From positions 62,001 through 126,000 of the forward strand of contig CAUHNN010000003.1 of NCBI GenBank assembly GCA_959607715.1: a stretch of DNA of 64,000 bases, in the 5' to 3' direction. This document shows, piece after piece, positions 33,894-42,816 of this stretch (position 1 is the first letter of the stretch; every line of letters starts with the position of its first letter). Position numbers and translations under genes: made by a program. The notes under the pieces are model-generated. The model was not told the DNA's origin. It searched no databases and was given only the letters and a program-made list of their open reading frames with translations. The DNA comes from an uncultured Eggerthella sp. (GTDB lineage Bacteria > Actinomycetota > Coriobacteriia > Coriobacteriales > Eggerthellaceae).

Positions 33894-34763
33894 CTAACTG
33901 TGGACGATGTAGTGGCGGCGCAAACGGATGGAGAGCACCTCGAGCACGATGGCAACCGCCAAGCATAAGTAGACGATCACGCCCACTTCGTGGATGTTGT
34001 AGTAGAAGCTCCCCGCCAAGAAGAGCTGATAGCCGATGCCGCCAGCCCCGGCCACGGCGCCGACCGCGACGGCATTGACGAAGTTGATCTCGAATCGGAT
34101 GAAGGTCCACGAGAGGATCTCGGTGATCTTCTCGGGCACGACTGCCGAGAAAACGACTTGCCACCACGATGCGCCGGAAGCGCGAAGCGCTTCGATCACG
34201 CCCGCATCGACTTCCTCGAAGCTCTCCGAATACGCCTTCACCAGATAGGCGATGCTGTGGAACAGAAGCCCGGCGACGGCCGCCTCGGGGCCGAGCCCGA
34301 TCGCCACGGTGAAGATGAGGACCCAGAGAATCGTCGGGATGGCGCGGAACAGCGACATGAGCGCCTTGATCGCGTTGGATGCTGCACGAGACGAAAGGTT
34401 CACGGCCGCCGCGAGGCCGAGCAAAAACGCGATGACGGCGCCGAGCAGCGTGGTAAGCGTGGCGAGCGCGAGCGATTCGAAGAGGCCCATCACCACGTCC
34501 TCCAGGGTGAAGTGGCCGTCAAGCCGCGGCTGCGTGAGCATCGTCACGAAATCGCCCCAGGCATCGGAAGCGGCCTGCAAAAGCGACACCTCGCCGTAGT
34601 CCATGATCGCGAACGCGAAGACGCTTATCGAAACGAGGGCCGTGAGCGTGAGATAGAGCATCGCGTTCGATCGGTCGAGCGTGCGGATCTTGATCCGACC
34701 CGACCGCGCACAGCGCGCTCCCGCGACGGCGCCGACAGGTTCGCTCCGTTCGATGAAGCTCAT
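33894..34763 (-). CDS. phnE: Phosphonate ABC transporter permease PhnE (second)
   Basis: The start at 34763 (MSFIERSEPVG) follows GAGGAGG. The protein has 289 residues, a short cytoplasmic N terminus and about six membrane segments. The EAA-type loop that contacts the ATPase reads EALRASGASWWQVVFSAVVP near residues 190-209. It pairs with the first PhnE in the inner membrane. The start overlaps the stop of the first phnE by 4 bases. Confidence 0.95.
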   Translation of the reverse strand: MSFIERSEPVGAVAGARCARSGRIKIRTLDRSNAMLYLTLTALVSISVFAFAIMDYGEVSLLQAASDAWGDFVTMLTQPRLDGHFTLEDVVMGLFESLALATLTTLLGAVIAFLLGLAAAVNLSSRAASNAIKALMSLFRAIPTILWVLIFTVAIGLGPEAAVAGLLFHSIAYLVKAYSESFEEVDAGVIEALRASGASWWQVVFSAVVPEKITEILSWTFIRFEINFVNAVAVGAVAGAGGIGYQLFLAGSFYYNIHEVGVIVYLCLAVAIVLEVLSIRLRRHYIVHS

Positions 34764-35608
34764 ATGATGCGCCTCCTCACGTAGTTGGACAGGGCCTCGC
34801 ACGCGATGACCGCCACGACGATCAAAAGGATCACCAAGCCGGCGACGTCGTAGCGAAAGCTCTTGTAGAACAGGTTGAACACGAAACCGATGCCCGTTCC
34901 CGTCAGGATGCCGACGAGCGTCGCGTCGCGGATGTTCGTCTCCACCATGTAGAGCGTCCAGCTGACGACCGACGTGATGGACAAGGGGATAACGGCGTTT
35001 GCGATGAGCTGAACATGGCTTGCGCCCGTCGAGCGAACAGCCTCGATGGCCCCCTCGCTCACTTCCTCGACGCTTTCGAGGAAGCATCTCGTCAAATACC
35101 CGTAGCTACCCAGGAACAAGGCCAAGAACCCCGTGAACTCGCTTTGGTGGAAGGAGAACAGGAGGATGAAGGCCCACGCGACCACGGGGATGTTGCGGAA
35201 AAGCGAGGCGATCCCGCGCACGATCGCCGCAGCGACCGGGCCGGCCCCCACCGTTCGCGAGCCGACGACGGCGGAAAGGTAGGCGAAGAGGGCCGCCAGG
35301 GTACTCGAGGCGATGGAGGCGAGCACCGTCTGTCCGAGGGCCGGAAGAATCTGGGGCAGCTTGTCGAGCGATTCGACGCTCGGGAGGAAGTTGACCGCCA
35401 TCCATCCCAGCGCCATCGGCATCTCGATGCCAGCCGAAAGGAAGTCGAAATCGACGAAGGCTCCGGAAAGAGCGTTGATGGTGACGAAACCGACGCCGAG
35501 TGCAGCGACGAAAAGCGTTCGCCTGCGGAAAAAGAGAGCCCCTTGGGGTCCCGTCGGATCGACGGGACCCTCAAGCGCAGGAGCACGCAGATAAGACGAG
35601 GCTCTCAT
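34760..35608 (-). CDS. phnE: Phosphonate ABC transporter permease PhnE (first)
   Basis: The start at 35608 (MRASSYLRAPALEG) overlaps the phnC stop as ATGA, which decides the start over the ATG 24 bases upstream. The protein has 282 residues and about six membrane segments, with the EAA-type loop EAVRSTGASHVQLIANAVIP near residue 190. Having two PhnE genes is common in phosphonate importers and gives a heterodimeric channel with PhnC and PhnD. Confidence 0.95.
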   Translation of the reverse strand: MRASSYLRAPALEGPVDPTGPQGALFFRRRTLFVAALGVGFVTINALSGAFVDFDFLSAGIEMPMALGWMAVNFLPSVESLDKLPQILPALGQTVLASIASSTLAALFAYLSAVVGSRTVGAGPVAAAIVRGIASLFRNIPVVAWAFILLFSFHQSEFTGFLALFLGSYGYLTRCFLESVEEVSEGAIEAVRSTGASHVQLIANAVIPLSITSVVSWTLYMVETNIRDATLVGILTGTGIGFVFNLFYKSFRYDVAGLVILLIVVAVIACEALSNYVRRRII

Positions 35609-36438
35609 CGGCCCACCCCCGCCAACGCACACTCAGGCGCAGGAGCGACAGGGGTCTCGACGCCGTAGGAGTGCTCGCGGACATACGGCGTACCATAAAT
35701 CTCAGAGATGGCCTTCGCATCGAGTTCGTCGGGCGTCCCGTCGAAGACGAGGCGTCCGGCTTTGAGGGCGATGATGCGATCGGAGAACTCGAGGGCGTAG
35801 TCGACCTGGTGAAGGTTGACCAGAAGCGCAACCCCCAACTCATCGGCCGCCCAGCGAAGCTGCTCCATCGTGGTGCGCGACGACCGGGGATCGAGACTCG
35901 CGATGGGTTCATCGCAAAGCATGAGCAGCGGATCCTGAACCAATGCGCGCGCGATACCGACGCGCTGCTTCTGCCCACCCGACAGCCGATCGGCGCGATG
36001 GTAGGCGAAGTCGGCCAAGCCGACGGCATCGAGCAGCTCGAAGGCCCGCTTCTTCTCCTCCTCGGAATAGAGCCCGAAGAGCCCCTCGAAATCGTTCTTG
36101 TAGCCCAAACGGCCCTGAAGCACGTTCTCGATGGCCGTCGCGCGATACACCAGGTTGTAATGCTGGAAGATCATGCTGATGCGACGGCGCACGTTTTTGA
36201 GTTCACGCTTCTTGAGGGCGGTGACCTCTACGCCGTCGAACACGACGCTTCCCTCGGTTGGGTCGATCAGGCGGTTGATGCAACGCAGAAACGTCGACTT
36301 GCCTGCGCCCGATGCGCCGATGACGGTAACGAATTCGCCGCGGTTGAGAGTAAGGGAAACATCTTCCAGGGCCACCCGCTTGCCGTCGTAGCTCTTGCCG
36401 AGGCCCACTACCTTAAGAAGCTCCTGCTGAGATGCCAT
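35605..36438 (-). CDS. phnC: Phosphonate ABC transporter ATP-binding protein PhnC
   Basis: The protein has 277 residues. Walker A GASGAGKST is at 41-49, the Q loop is in SMIFQHYNLVYR near 88-98, the signature LSGGQKQRVGIARAL near 152, and the Walker B region LLMLCDEPIASLD near 172. It powers phosphonate uptake through the two PhnE permeases. It starts 3 bases after the phnD stop and ends with a long C-terminal tail. Confidence 0.97.
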   Translation of the reverse strand: MASQQELLKVVGLGKSYDGKRVALEDVSLTLNRGEFVTVIGASGAGKSTFLRCINRLIDPTEGSVVFDGVEVTALKKRELKNVRRRISMIFQHYNLVYRATAIENVLQGRLGYKNDFEGLFGLYSEEEKKRAFELLDAVGLADFAYHRADRLSGGQKQRVGIARALVQDPLLMLCDEPIASLDPRSSRTTMEQLRWAADELGVALLVNLHQVDYALEFSDRIIALKAGRLVFDGTPDELDAKAISEIYGTPYVREHSYGVETPVAPAPECALAGVGR

Positions 36439-36441
36439 CGT

Positions 36442-37482
36442 CTATGCACCGAGCTTGCGGATCGGGTCGTACCATGCGTCGTCGACCTGGACGAAGCAGG
36501 TCTTGTCGGAATCCTTCTCGAAGATCGCCTTGGCGTTCTCGTCGTCGGGATCGGCGAAGATAGACGGATTGGAAGCGACTTCCTCCGAGCAGAAGGCCTC
36601 GGTGATCTTAGTGCGCTCATCCTCGCTCAGCTCGTCGGTGTTGTAGCAGAACGGAGCGTTCAGGACGGGGGTGACGCCGATGATGGTGAACTCCTTGCCG
36701 CGCACGGAATCGAAGGGAGCCTCCGCGTCGTCCTTGACCTTGTAGGTGGCGCCGATGGAGTTAGCGTCGCCGGAAACCAGCTCGAGGTACATATCGACGT
36801 CGACGTCGTCGAATGCGGCGGCGTCGGCCTGACCGGACAGGAGATTCACCGCAGAGCCCTGGTGGGAGTCGCCGAACATGACGCTGCTGAAGAAGGAGCC
36901 GTCCTCGAGGAGCTCGTCGGAGGAATCGAGGCCGAAGTTGCTCACGATGGCCGAGGAGGGAACCTTGAAGCCGGACGTGGACGTCGCGGAGACGAACGAG
37001 AACTTCTTGCCCTTGATGTTGTCGAGCGAGTAGCCGTCGCCGTCCTTGTACTCGTCGGCCTGGTCGGCGGGAACGCAGATGCGGCTGTAGTAGCATGCGC
37101 CGTCGAGGGTGCCGTTCTCGTCGCTGTTGGTGAAGGCCGCCTGAACAGCAGAGCTCTTCTCGTTGGCCTGAACGTAGCCCTCCGCGCCGAGAAGAGCCAT
37201 CTGGGCGCTACCCGACGAAATCGCTTCGATGGCGACGTTGTAGTCGGTGGTGGTCATCAGCTCGACTTCGCGGCCGGTGGCGTTCTTGATCACCTCGCCG
37301 ATCGCCTCACGCGACTGCGTCATATCAGCCGAGGAGTTATCCGGCAGCCACACCATGGTGATGGGATCCTTGTTCTCGGCTTGCTGCGCGCAACCCGTCG
37401 CGAACAAAAGGGTGAGTACGGCGGCGAAGCAGACGCCGAGCACGAGCACGAGTCGCTTCATCGAAGAGGTTTTGCTTTCCAT
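36442..37482 (-). CDS. phnD: Phosphonate-binding lipoprotein PhnD
   Basis: The protein has 346 residues. A lipoprotein signal peptide covers 1-30 with the lipobox ATGC at Cys31. The mature part is a PhnD-type periplasmic-binding fold: MVWLPDNSSADM near 43, VELMTTTDYNVAIEAIS near 72, MALLGAEGYV near 95, and FVSATSTSGFKVPSS near 162 where the phosphonate-binding Ser/Thr lie. It is the first gene of the operon. AAGGA lies 8 bases before the start. Confidence 0.95.
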   Translation of the reverse strand: MESKTSSMKRLVLVLGVCFAAVLTLLFATGCAQQAENKDPITMVWLPDNSSADMTQSREAIGEVIKNATGREVELMTTTDYNVAIEAISSGSAQMALLGAEGYVQANEKSSAVQAAFTNSDENGTLDGACYYSRICVPADQADEYKDGDGYSLDNIKGKKFSFVSATSTSGFKVPSSAIVSNFGLDSSDELLEDGSFFSSVMFGDSHQGSAVNLLSGQADAAAFDDVDVDMYLELVSGDANSIGATYKVKDDAEAPFDSVRGKEFTIIGVTPVLNAPFCYNTDELSEDERTKITEAFCSEEVASNPSIFADPDDENAKAIFEKDSDKTCFVQVDDAWYDPIRKLGA

Positions 37483-37585
37483 TCTTTCTTTCCTTCTCTC
37501 TCTTCTCTACCTCTAGCCCCTCTTCATCGAGGGGCGACGTCGTCGGGCTCGAGTGAATCGCCAGCCGCAACGGCGCTCGACGGCA

Positions 37586-37644
37586 ATACTACGCAGGGAA
37601 AGAAAGTGAAACGGGTTCAAAATCGACTTCTTAGACGGGTTTAA
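37586..37644 (-). promoter_or_regulatory. Probable phn operon promoter with direct repeats
   Basis: On the minus strand a -10-like TAGTAT lies at 37586-37591. Upstream are two direct repeats, TTGAACCCGT (37611-37620) and TTAAACCCGT (37635-37644), 24 bases apart. There is no good -35, so an activator such as a phosphate-response regulator could bind the repeats. Identification of the regulator is inference. Confidence 0.4.
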
Positions 37645-37720
37645 CACGCACCTCGCCCACGTAAATACGGGGAAACATGCGCGAAAAACCGTGTAACCGA
37701 TTCTCGCTTCGTTTTACGGG
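37645..37720. other. Rest of the phnD-metK gap
   Basis: The remainder of the 306-base gap between phnD and metK shows no gene. It is AT-rich and lies upstream of the repeats at 37611-37644. Confidence 0.5.
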
Positions 37721-37751
37721 AAAATAAAAAAAGCCCGCCTTGACGGCGGGC
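37721..37751 (-). terminator. Terminator of metK
   Basis: A 7-base GC stem (GCCCGCC 37733-37739 with GGCGGGC 37745-37751) is followed on the minus strand by TTTTTTTATTTT. It lies 37 bases after the metK stop. Confidence 0.88.
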
Positions 37752-37788
37752 CTTGAAGCGCTATGAGGATAAGCGCATGCGAAGCGTA

Positions 37789-39057
37789 TTATCGGGAAAG
37801 CTCCTCGACGGCAAGCTTGAGCTCCTCCGCCCTATCGGTTCGCTCCCACGTGAATTCGGGGAGCTCGCGACCGAAATGACCGTAGGCAGCCGTCTTGCGG
37901 TAGATGGGACGACGCAGGTCGAGCTCGTCGATGATGGCGCCGGGGCGCAGGTCGAACACGCGCGCAACCGCCTGTTCGATGATCCCCTCGGGAACCGAAG
38001 CGGTGCCGAAGGCATCGACCATCAAGGAGACGGGGCGAGCCACGCCGATGGCGTAGGCGATCTGGACCTCGCAGCGGGCGGCAAGACCGGCGGCTACGAC
38101 GTTCTTCGCCACCCAGCGCGCGGCATACGCCGCGGAGCGGTCGACCTTCGTGCAGTCCTTTCCCGAGAAGGCCCCGCCGCCATGGCGGCCCATGCCGCCG
38201 TAGGTGTCGACGATGATCTTGCGACCGGTCAGGCCCGCATCGCCCATGGGGCCGCCCACGACGAAACGACCGGTGGGGTTGACGTAGAGCTCCAGATTCT
38301 CGGCGACACGCACCCCTTCCTCGCGAAAGACCGGCTCGATAACGTGCTCGATGAGCTGGGAGCGCAGATCCTCAGGGTCGACCTCCTCGGCATGCTGGGT
38401 CGAAACGACGACCTTCTCCACCTGGGTCGGGACGTCGTCAACGTAGCGAACGCTCACCTGAGTCTTGCCGTCGGGGCGCAGATAGGGCATCGTGCCGTCC
38501 TTCCTGACGCGCGAGAGGCGCTCGGAAAGGCGATGGGCGAGGTAGATGGGAAGCGGCATGAGGGTCTTCGTCTCGTTGCAGGCGTAACCGAACACCATGC
38601 CCTGGTCGCCGGCGCCAACGCGGTCGTACTCGTCGTCGGCGCATCCGCTTTGAGCCTCGTAGGATTCGTCGACGCCCTGGGCGATATCGGGAGACTGATC
38701 GTGAATGGCGTTCATCACGCCGCACGTCTGGCAATCGAAGCCGTACTTCGCGCGATCGTAGCCGATGTCGCGAAGCACGTCGCGCACGATGCCGGGCACG
38801 TCGACGTAGGCCTGCGTCCTGATCTCGCCGGTCACGACTATCATGCCCGTCGTGGCCATCGTCTCGCAGGCGCACCTCACGAGCGTCGGGTCGGCCGCAT
38901 TGCCGTCGGGCGCGACGTAGCCCGACGAAGCCAGCTCTATTTCCTTGGCAAGGATGGCGTCGAGGATGGCGTCCGAGATCTGATCGCAGATCTTGTCGGG
39001 GTGCCCCTCGGTCACGGATTCGCTCGTGAACAGATACGAGCGCTTGCGTTCTTGCAT
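37789..39057 (-). CDS. metK: S-adenosylmethionine synthetase
   Basis: The start at 39057 ([20 protein letters not shown]) follows AAAGGA; longer frames upstream have no family match. The protein has 422 residues, slightly longer than the usual 380-400. The signatures [17 protein letters not shown] (15-31), [12 protein letters not shown] near 145 and [16 protein letters not shown] near 285 are all present. It makes SAM from methionine and ATP, used among others by PhnJ and RlmKL. I see no SAM riboswitch in the leader. Confidence 0.96.
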   Translation of the reverse strand: MQERKRSYLFTSESVTEGHPDKICDQISDAILDAILAKEIELASSGYVAPDGNAADPTLVRCACETMATTGMIVVTGEIRTQAYVDVPGIVRDVLRDIGYDRAKYGFDCQTCGVMNAIHDQSPDIAQGVDESYEAQSGCADDEYDRVGAGDQGMVFGYACNETKTLMPLPIYLAHRLSERLSRVRKDGTMPYLRPDGKTQVSVRYVDDVPTQVEKVVVSTQHAEEVDPEDLRSQLIEHVIEPVFREEGVRVAENLELYVNPTGRFVVGGPMGDAGLTGRKIIVDTYGGMGRHGGGAFSGKDCTKVDRSAAYAARWVAKNVVAAGLAARCEVQIAYAIGVARPVSLMVDAFGTASVPEGIIEQAVARVFDLRPGAIIDELDLRRPIYRKTAAYGHFGRELPEFTWERTDRAEELKLAVEELSR

Positions 39058-39191
39058 AGGTTTCGTTCCTTTCGAAAAGACGCCCGGCCCACAAGGGCGG
39101 GCGTCCGCTCTTCGTAGCATCATCACAGACTATCATCGCGCGGAAGGATCGTCGGCGCGATCCCCATCATCACACGCTTAGTCCAGAAACG

Positions 39192-40634
39192 TTATCCGCG
39201 CTCGGGGAAGGGATGCCTCTCGCGGCCCAATCGCGCGAACTTCGCCATGTCGGTCTGGGCCATGCCCTGGCTCTCATCGTGGCGCTTGGCGAACATCGGA
39301 TCGCCCTCATCTGCCCACAGACGCTCGGCGTAGGGCTTCCACGCCTCGGCCGCCGCCTTAGTCTTGGCGCACAGTTCCGCAGGCGTCTCCTTCTCCTGGA
39401 GATCGGAGGAATGAGCGCCCGAGCGTTCCACCATCTCGGTGAGTCTCCCGCTGTTCTCGAGGATCGGGCAAGGACGCAATAGATTGTCGTCGAAGGGCTG
39501 TTCGCGGTAGTACTCCATGAAGATGGGAGAGCGCAGGGCGTCGAGCAGCGACACTTCACGGATATTGGCGTTCGAGTAGTGGGCGAAGACGCACGGGTCG
39601 ACGTCTCCGGCGGCGTTGATGTGAAGATAGCGGCGCCCGCCCGCGATGCACCCGCCGACGAACTCGCCGTCGTTCTGGAAATCGAGCGTGAAGAGCGGCT
39701 TGCTCGAGCGCATCTCCCGAACGAAACGATAGAGGTGCTCGCGCTGATCGGGGCTTGCCATCAAATCCGCGGGAGAGTCGACGCCGACGGGCATGTAGGA
39801 GAAGATCCAGGCGAACAGCGCCCCTTTATCGATGAGCCAGTCGAAGTACTCCTCCGAAGCGATCGATTCGGCGTTCTGGGAGGTATAGCAGCACGAAACG
39901 CCGAACGGCAGGCCATGAGCCTTCAGAAGATCCATGGCCGCGACGACCTTCCCGTAGGTTCCCTCGCCGCGACGCGCGTCGGTGGCCTGCTCGAAACCCT
40001 CCGCGCTGATGGCGGGCACGAAATTCTTGACGCGGAGCATCTCGCGGCAGAATGCCTCGTCTATCAGCGTCCCGTTCGTGAACGACAGGAAGACGCAATC
40101 GGGATGCATCTCGCACAACGAGATGAGGTCCTTCTTCCTGACCAGGGGCTCCCCGCCGGTGTAGATGTAGACGTGAGTCCCCAGCTCCTTGCCTTGCTTG
40201 ATGATGGAGTCGATCTCGTCGAGGGCAAGATTCTCGCGTGAGCCGTATTCGGCGGCCCAGCATCCCGTGCAATGAAGGTTGCACGCGCTCGTCGGATCGA
40301 GAAGGATCGCCCATGGGATGTTGCAGCGGTACTTCTCGCGGTTGGCCTCCTGCTCGGGCCACGCCATCAGGTTCCCGTCGATGATGAGCGTCTTCACCAG
40401 ATCGTCGCGCACCTCGGGATTGGTGTCGTCCATGATCTTCATGATGAGACGGTACCAATTGCTCTCGCTGTCGATAGCGCCGCGAAACGCCGCGCGCTGA
40501 GAGCCGAACAACTCCGCGGGAGCCACCTTGTCGAGCATGTCCATGATCTTGACGATATTGCGTTCCGGATCCTTGAGCAGGTAGTCGACCGCCTTCTCGT
40601 ACGCGGCGCGCTTCACCTTGTCCGTTCCCTTCAT
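39192..40634 (-). CDS. Radical SAM protein with SPASM-like C terminus
   Basis: The start at 40634 (MKGTDKVKRAAYEKAV) follows GGAGGGG. The protein has 480 residues. Residues 1-100 are a helical domain not typical of the core family. The radical SAM motif is C118-x3-C122-x2-C125 (CNLHCTGC), followed by YTGGEPLVRK near 157. Further cysteines (GGCIAGG near 318, DPCVFAH near 334, RPCPILEN near 373) may bind an auxiliary cluster, as in SPASM/twitch proteins. The substrate is not known. It is divergent from a TetR gene that may control it. Confidence 0.85.
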   Translation of the reverse strand: MKGTDKVKRAAYEKAVDYLLKDPERNIVKIMDMLDKVAPAELFGSQRAAFRGAIDSESNWYRLIMKIMDDTNPEVRDDLVKTLIIDGNLMAWPEQEANREKYRCNIPWAILLDPTSACNLHCTGCWAAEYGSRENLALDEIDSIIKQGKELGTHVYIYTGGEPLVRKKDLISLCEMHPDCVFLSFTNGTLIDEAFCREMLRVKNFVPAISAEGFEQATDARRGEGTYGKVVAAMDLLKAHGLPFGVSCCYTSQNAESIASEEYFDWLIDKGALFAWIFSYMPVGVDSPADLMASPDQREHLYRFVREMRSSKPLFTLDFQNDGEFVGGCIAGGRRYLHINAAGDVDPCVFAHYSNANIREVSLLDALRSPIFMEYYREQPFDDNLLRPCPILENSGRLTEMVERSGAHSSDLQEKETPAELCAKTKAAAEAWKPYAERLWADEGDPMFAKRHDESQGMAQTDMAKFARLGRERHPFPERG

Positions 40635-40772
40635 TGCCCCTCCATTCAACGTAATAGCCGTTGCTTTATCAACAGCTGTAGATTATATTCTCACTACCGA
40701 GATACCGAGAGTCAATGCCCAAGGGTTACCCCCTTGTTGCTTTTCCGTAAAGAAACACGAGGTGAAAGCCGT

Positions 40773-41381
40773 ATGAGCACCGAAGAGGGGCGTAAGACCG
40801 ACCGACGCATCGTGAGGACGCGCGCCGCCATCCAGGAAGCGTTCTTCCGCTTGCTCACCACCACGCGCTACGAGAAGATAACCATCACCGCGCTTGCCAA
40901 CGAGGCGAACATCGACCGCAAGACCTTCTACACCCACTACGGGTCGATCGACGAGCTGCTGAAGGACCAAATGCGCGCGCAGATGGACCACATGTTCGAC
41001 TCGGCTTCCCCCCACGACCTGCTCAGCGATCCCGTCTCCTACACCAAGCGCCTTCTCCTGGCCTCCCGCAACGCGCTGCTCTCGAGCCAGGAGGATCGCC
41101 GCCGGATCTTCGAGAACCTCCCCGAGAACAAGCTCGTCCACGCCTGGATCAGCGCCGGCAAGGAGCGCATCACGCGCGAACTCGAGAGCTTCCCCTGGAG
41201 CACCACCACCAAATCCCGCATGGGCGCGCTGCTCGACTTCTACCTCGGCGGCATCTTCAACGCCTACACCTCCTGGCTCAAGTCCGACTCCGACCTCTCG
41301 TTCGAGGAGCTCGTCGACCTGCTGAGCGAAGGCATCGTCAACGGCCTGACCGGCATGCTTTCCCGCCATACCATGCCGTAG
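40773..41381 (+). CDS. TetR-family transcriptional regulator
   Basis: The start at 40773 (MSTEEGRKTDRRIVRTRAAI) follows GAGGTGA. The protein has 202 residues. The helix-turn-helix lies in residues 14-60 (ITITALANEANIDRKTFYTHYGSIDELL); the C-terminal ligand domain resembles the TetR/YcbE group with DUF-type C terminus. The 138-base gap to the divergent radical SAM gene carries ACCGAGATACCGAGAG, a short direct repeat that may be its site. Confidence 0.9.
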   Translation: MSTEEGRKTDRRIVRTRAAIQEAFFRLLTTTRYEKITITALANEANIDRKTFYTHYGSIDELLKDQMRAQMDHMFDSASPHDLLSDPVSYTKRLLLASRNALLSSQEDRRRIFENLPENKLVHAWISAGKERITRELESFPWSTTTKSRMGALLDFYLGGIFNAYTSWLKSDSDLSFEELVDLLSEGIVNGLTGMLSRHTMP

Positions 41382-41444
41382 GGCCCTCAAGCTGGTCTCT
41401 CTGCTACACTTCGCCAGGAAGAACGTTCTATCGAAAGGGGCACC

Positions 41445-42812
41445 ATGGAACGCAACGCGCGCCTCACCGAAGCCTACTTCTCCTGCGCCGAAGAACTCGA
41501 CGGCGACATCGCCGGTCGCCGGCAAGCGCACGCCTACATGAAAGCATCGACCGCGATCGTCCACGACAAGGTGGTCGCCTCGTCGTTCATCCCCCGGCTC
41601 TTCAACGACGAAAGCTGGGAGACGATGCGCAGCGTGGCGGAGACGACCCACGCGATCCTCTGCAAGGTGATAGAGCGCTACCTCGCCGATCCGTCCTACC
41701 GCAGCGTCTTCTCCTTCGACGAGCGCCTCGTCGAGCTCATTTGCCTGCCTCGTGGCTACGACGACGTCCTGCCCTTCGCACGCATCGACGTCTTCTTGGA
41801 CGAGGAAACGATGGAATGCGGCTTCTGCGAATTCAACGGCGACGGATCGGCCGGCATGAACGAGAACCGCGAAATCACCGCTAGCATCGCCGACACCGCA
41901 ACCTTCAAGCGCTTCGCAAAGACCCACGCCGTCGAGGAATGCGAGCTGTTCGATTCCTGGGTACGGGAATTCATCGACATCTACGAGCGGTCGAGCCACT
42001 TCGTCGAAGGCGCGCGCTTCGCTATCTGCGATTACCTCGAATGCGGCGTAGTCGACGAATTCAAGGTCTTCAGCGAATACTTCTCCCGCCATGGATACGA
42101 CTGCGCGGTATGCGACGTGCGCGACCTCTCCTTCGACGGCGAGGTGCTTCGCGACGCCGAAGGGCTTCCCATCCACGCCATCTGGCGCCGATGCGTCACC
42201 AACGACGTCCTGAACAACTGGGACGAATCCCAAGACCTCATCGAAGCGCTGAGGCACCAGGCGGTCGCGCTCATCGGTAGCTTCGCCGGCCACATCGTCC
42301 ACGACAAGCAGATATTCGAGGCGCTGAGGCACCCCTCGACGCGCGCGTTGCTCAGCGATGAGGAAAACGCCTTCGTCGAGCGGCACGTCCCCAAGACGCT
42401 CTTCCTCGACGAGAAGAAGATCGATCTTGCCGAGGTGAAGGCGAACAAGGACGCCTGGATCATCAAGCCGACCGACAACTATGGGGCCAAGGACGTCTAC
42501 GCGGGCATATCGTCGACCCAGGAACAGTGGGAGGCCCTCGTCGAGCGCTTCGCCAACGGCGCCTCGGGCGCGCCTTTCATCGTGCAGACGTATCTGACCC
42601 CGCACAAGACGCTCACCCTGCCTCCCGACGAAGGCATCGAATCCCTGTCCGACGAAGAAGTATCGACCGAGGGCGTCGCCTACAACAATCTCAGCGGGCT
42701 CTACCTCTACAACGGCCGTTTCCAGGGCGTCTTCTCGCGCCTCGGACCACTTCCCACCATCAGCAAAGAGCTCAAGGGCATGACCGCCGCAACGATCCGC
42801 GTGAGGGGCTAG
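41445..42812 (+). CDS. ATP-grasp-like protein, unknown substrate
   Basis: The protein has 455 residues and begins after AAAGGGG. The segment CEFNGDGSAGMNEN near residue 127 and IIKPTDNYGAKDVYAG near 338 recall glutathionylspermidine-synthase-like or circularly permuted ATP-grasp proteins, in which the latter would bind ATP. VQTYLTPHKT near 383 and the downstream NNLSGLYLYNGRFQGVFSR look like the ligand-binding tail of ATP-grasp enzymes. This is a structural guess from motif pattern; no reaction can be given. A membrane protein gene follows 4 bases later. Confidence 0.65.
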   Translation: MERNARLTEAYFSCAEELDGDIAGRRQAHAYMKASTAIVHDKVVASSFIPRLFNDESWETMRSVAETTHAILCKVIERYLADPSYRSVFSFDERLVELICLPRGYDDVLPFARIDVFLDEETMECGFCEFNGDGSAGMNENREITASIADTATFKRFAKTHAVEECELFDSWVREFIDIYERSSHFVEGARFAICDYLECGVVDEFKVFSEYFSRHGYDCAVCDVRDLSFDGEVLRDAEGLPIHAIWRRCVTNDVLNNWDESQDLIEALRHQAVALIGSFAGHIVHDKQIFEALRHPSTRALLSDEENAFVERHVPKTLFLDEKKIDLAEVKANKDAWIIKPTDNYGAKDVYAGISSTQEQWEALVERFANGASGAPFIVQTYLTPHKTLTLPPDEGIESLSDEEVSTEGVAYNNLSGLYLYNGRFQGVFSRLGPLPTISKELKGMTAATIRVRG

Positions 42813-42816
42813 GCAC

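Noticed and set aside
39058..39191. SAM riboswitch before metK or in its leader
   Set aside because: The metK leader is short and I found no SAM-I, SAM-II or SAM-IV type core in it.
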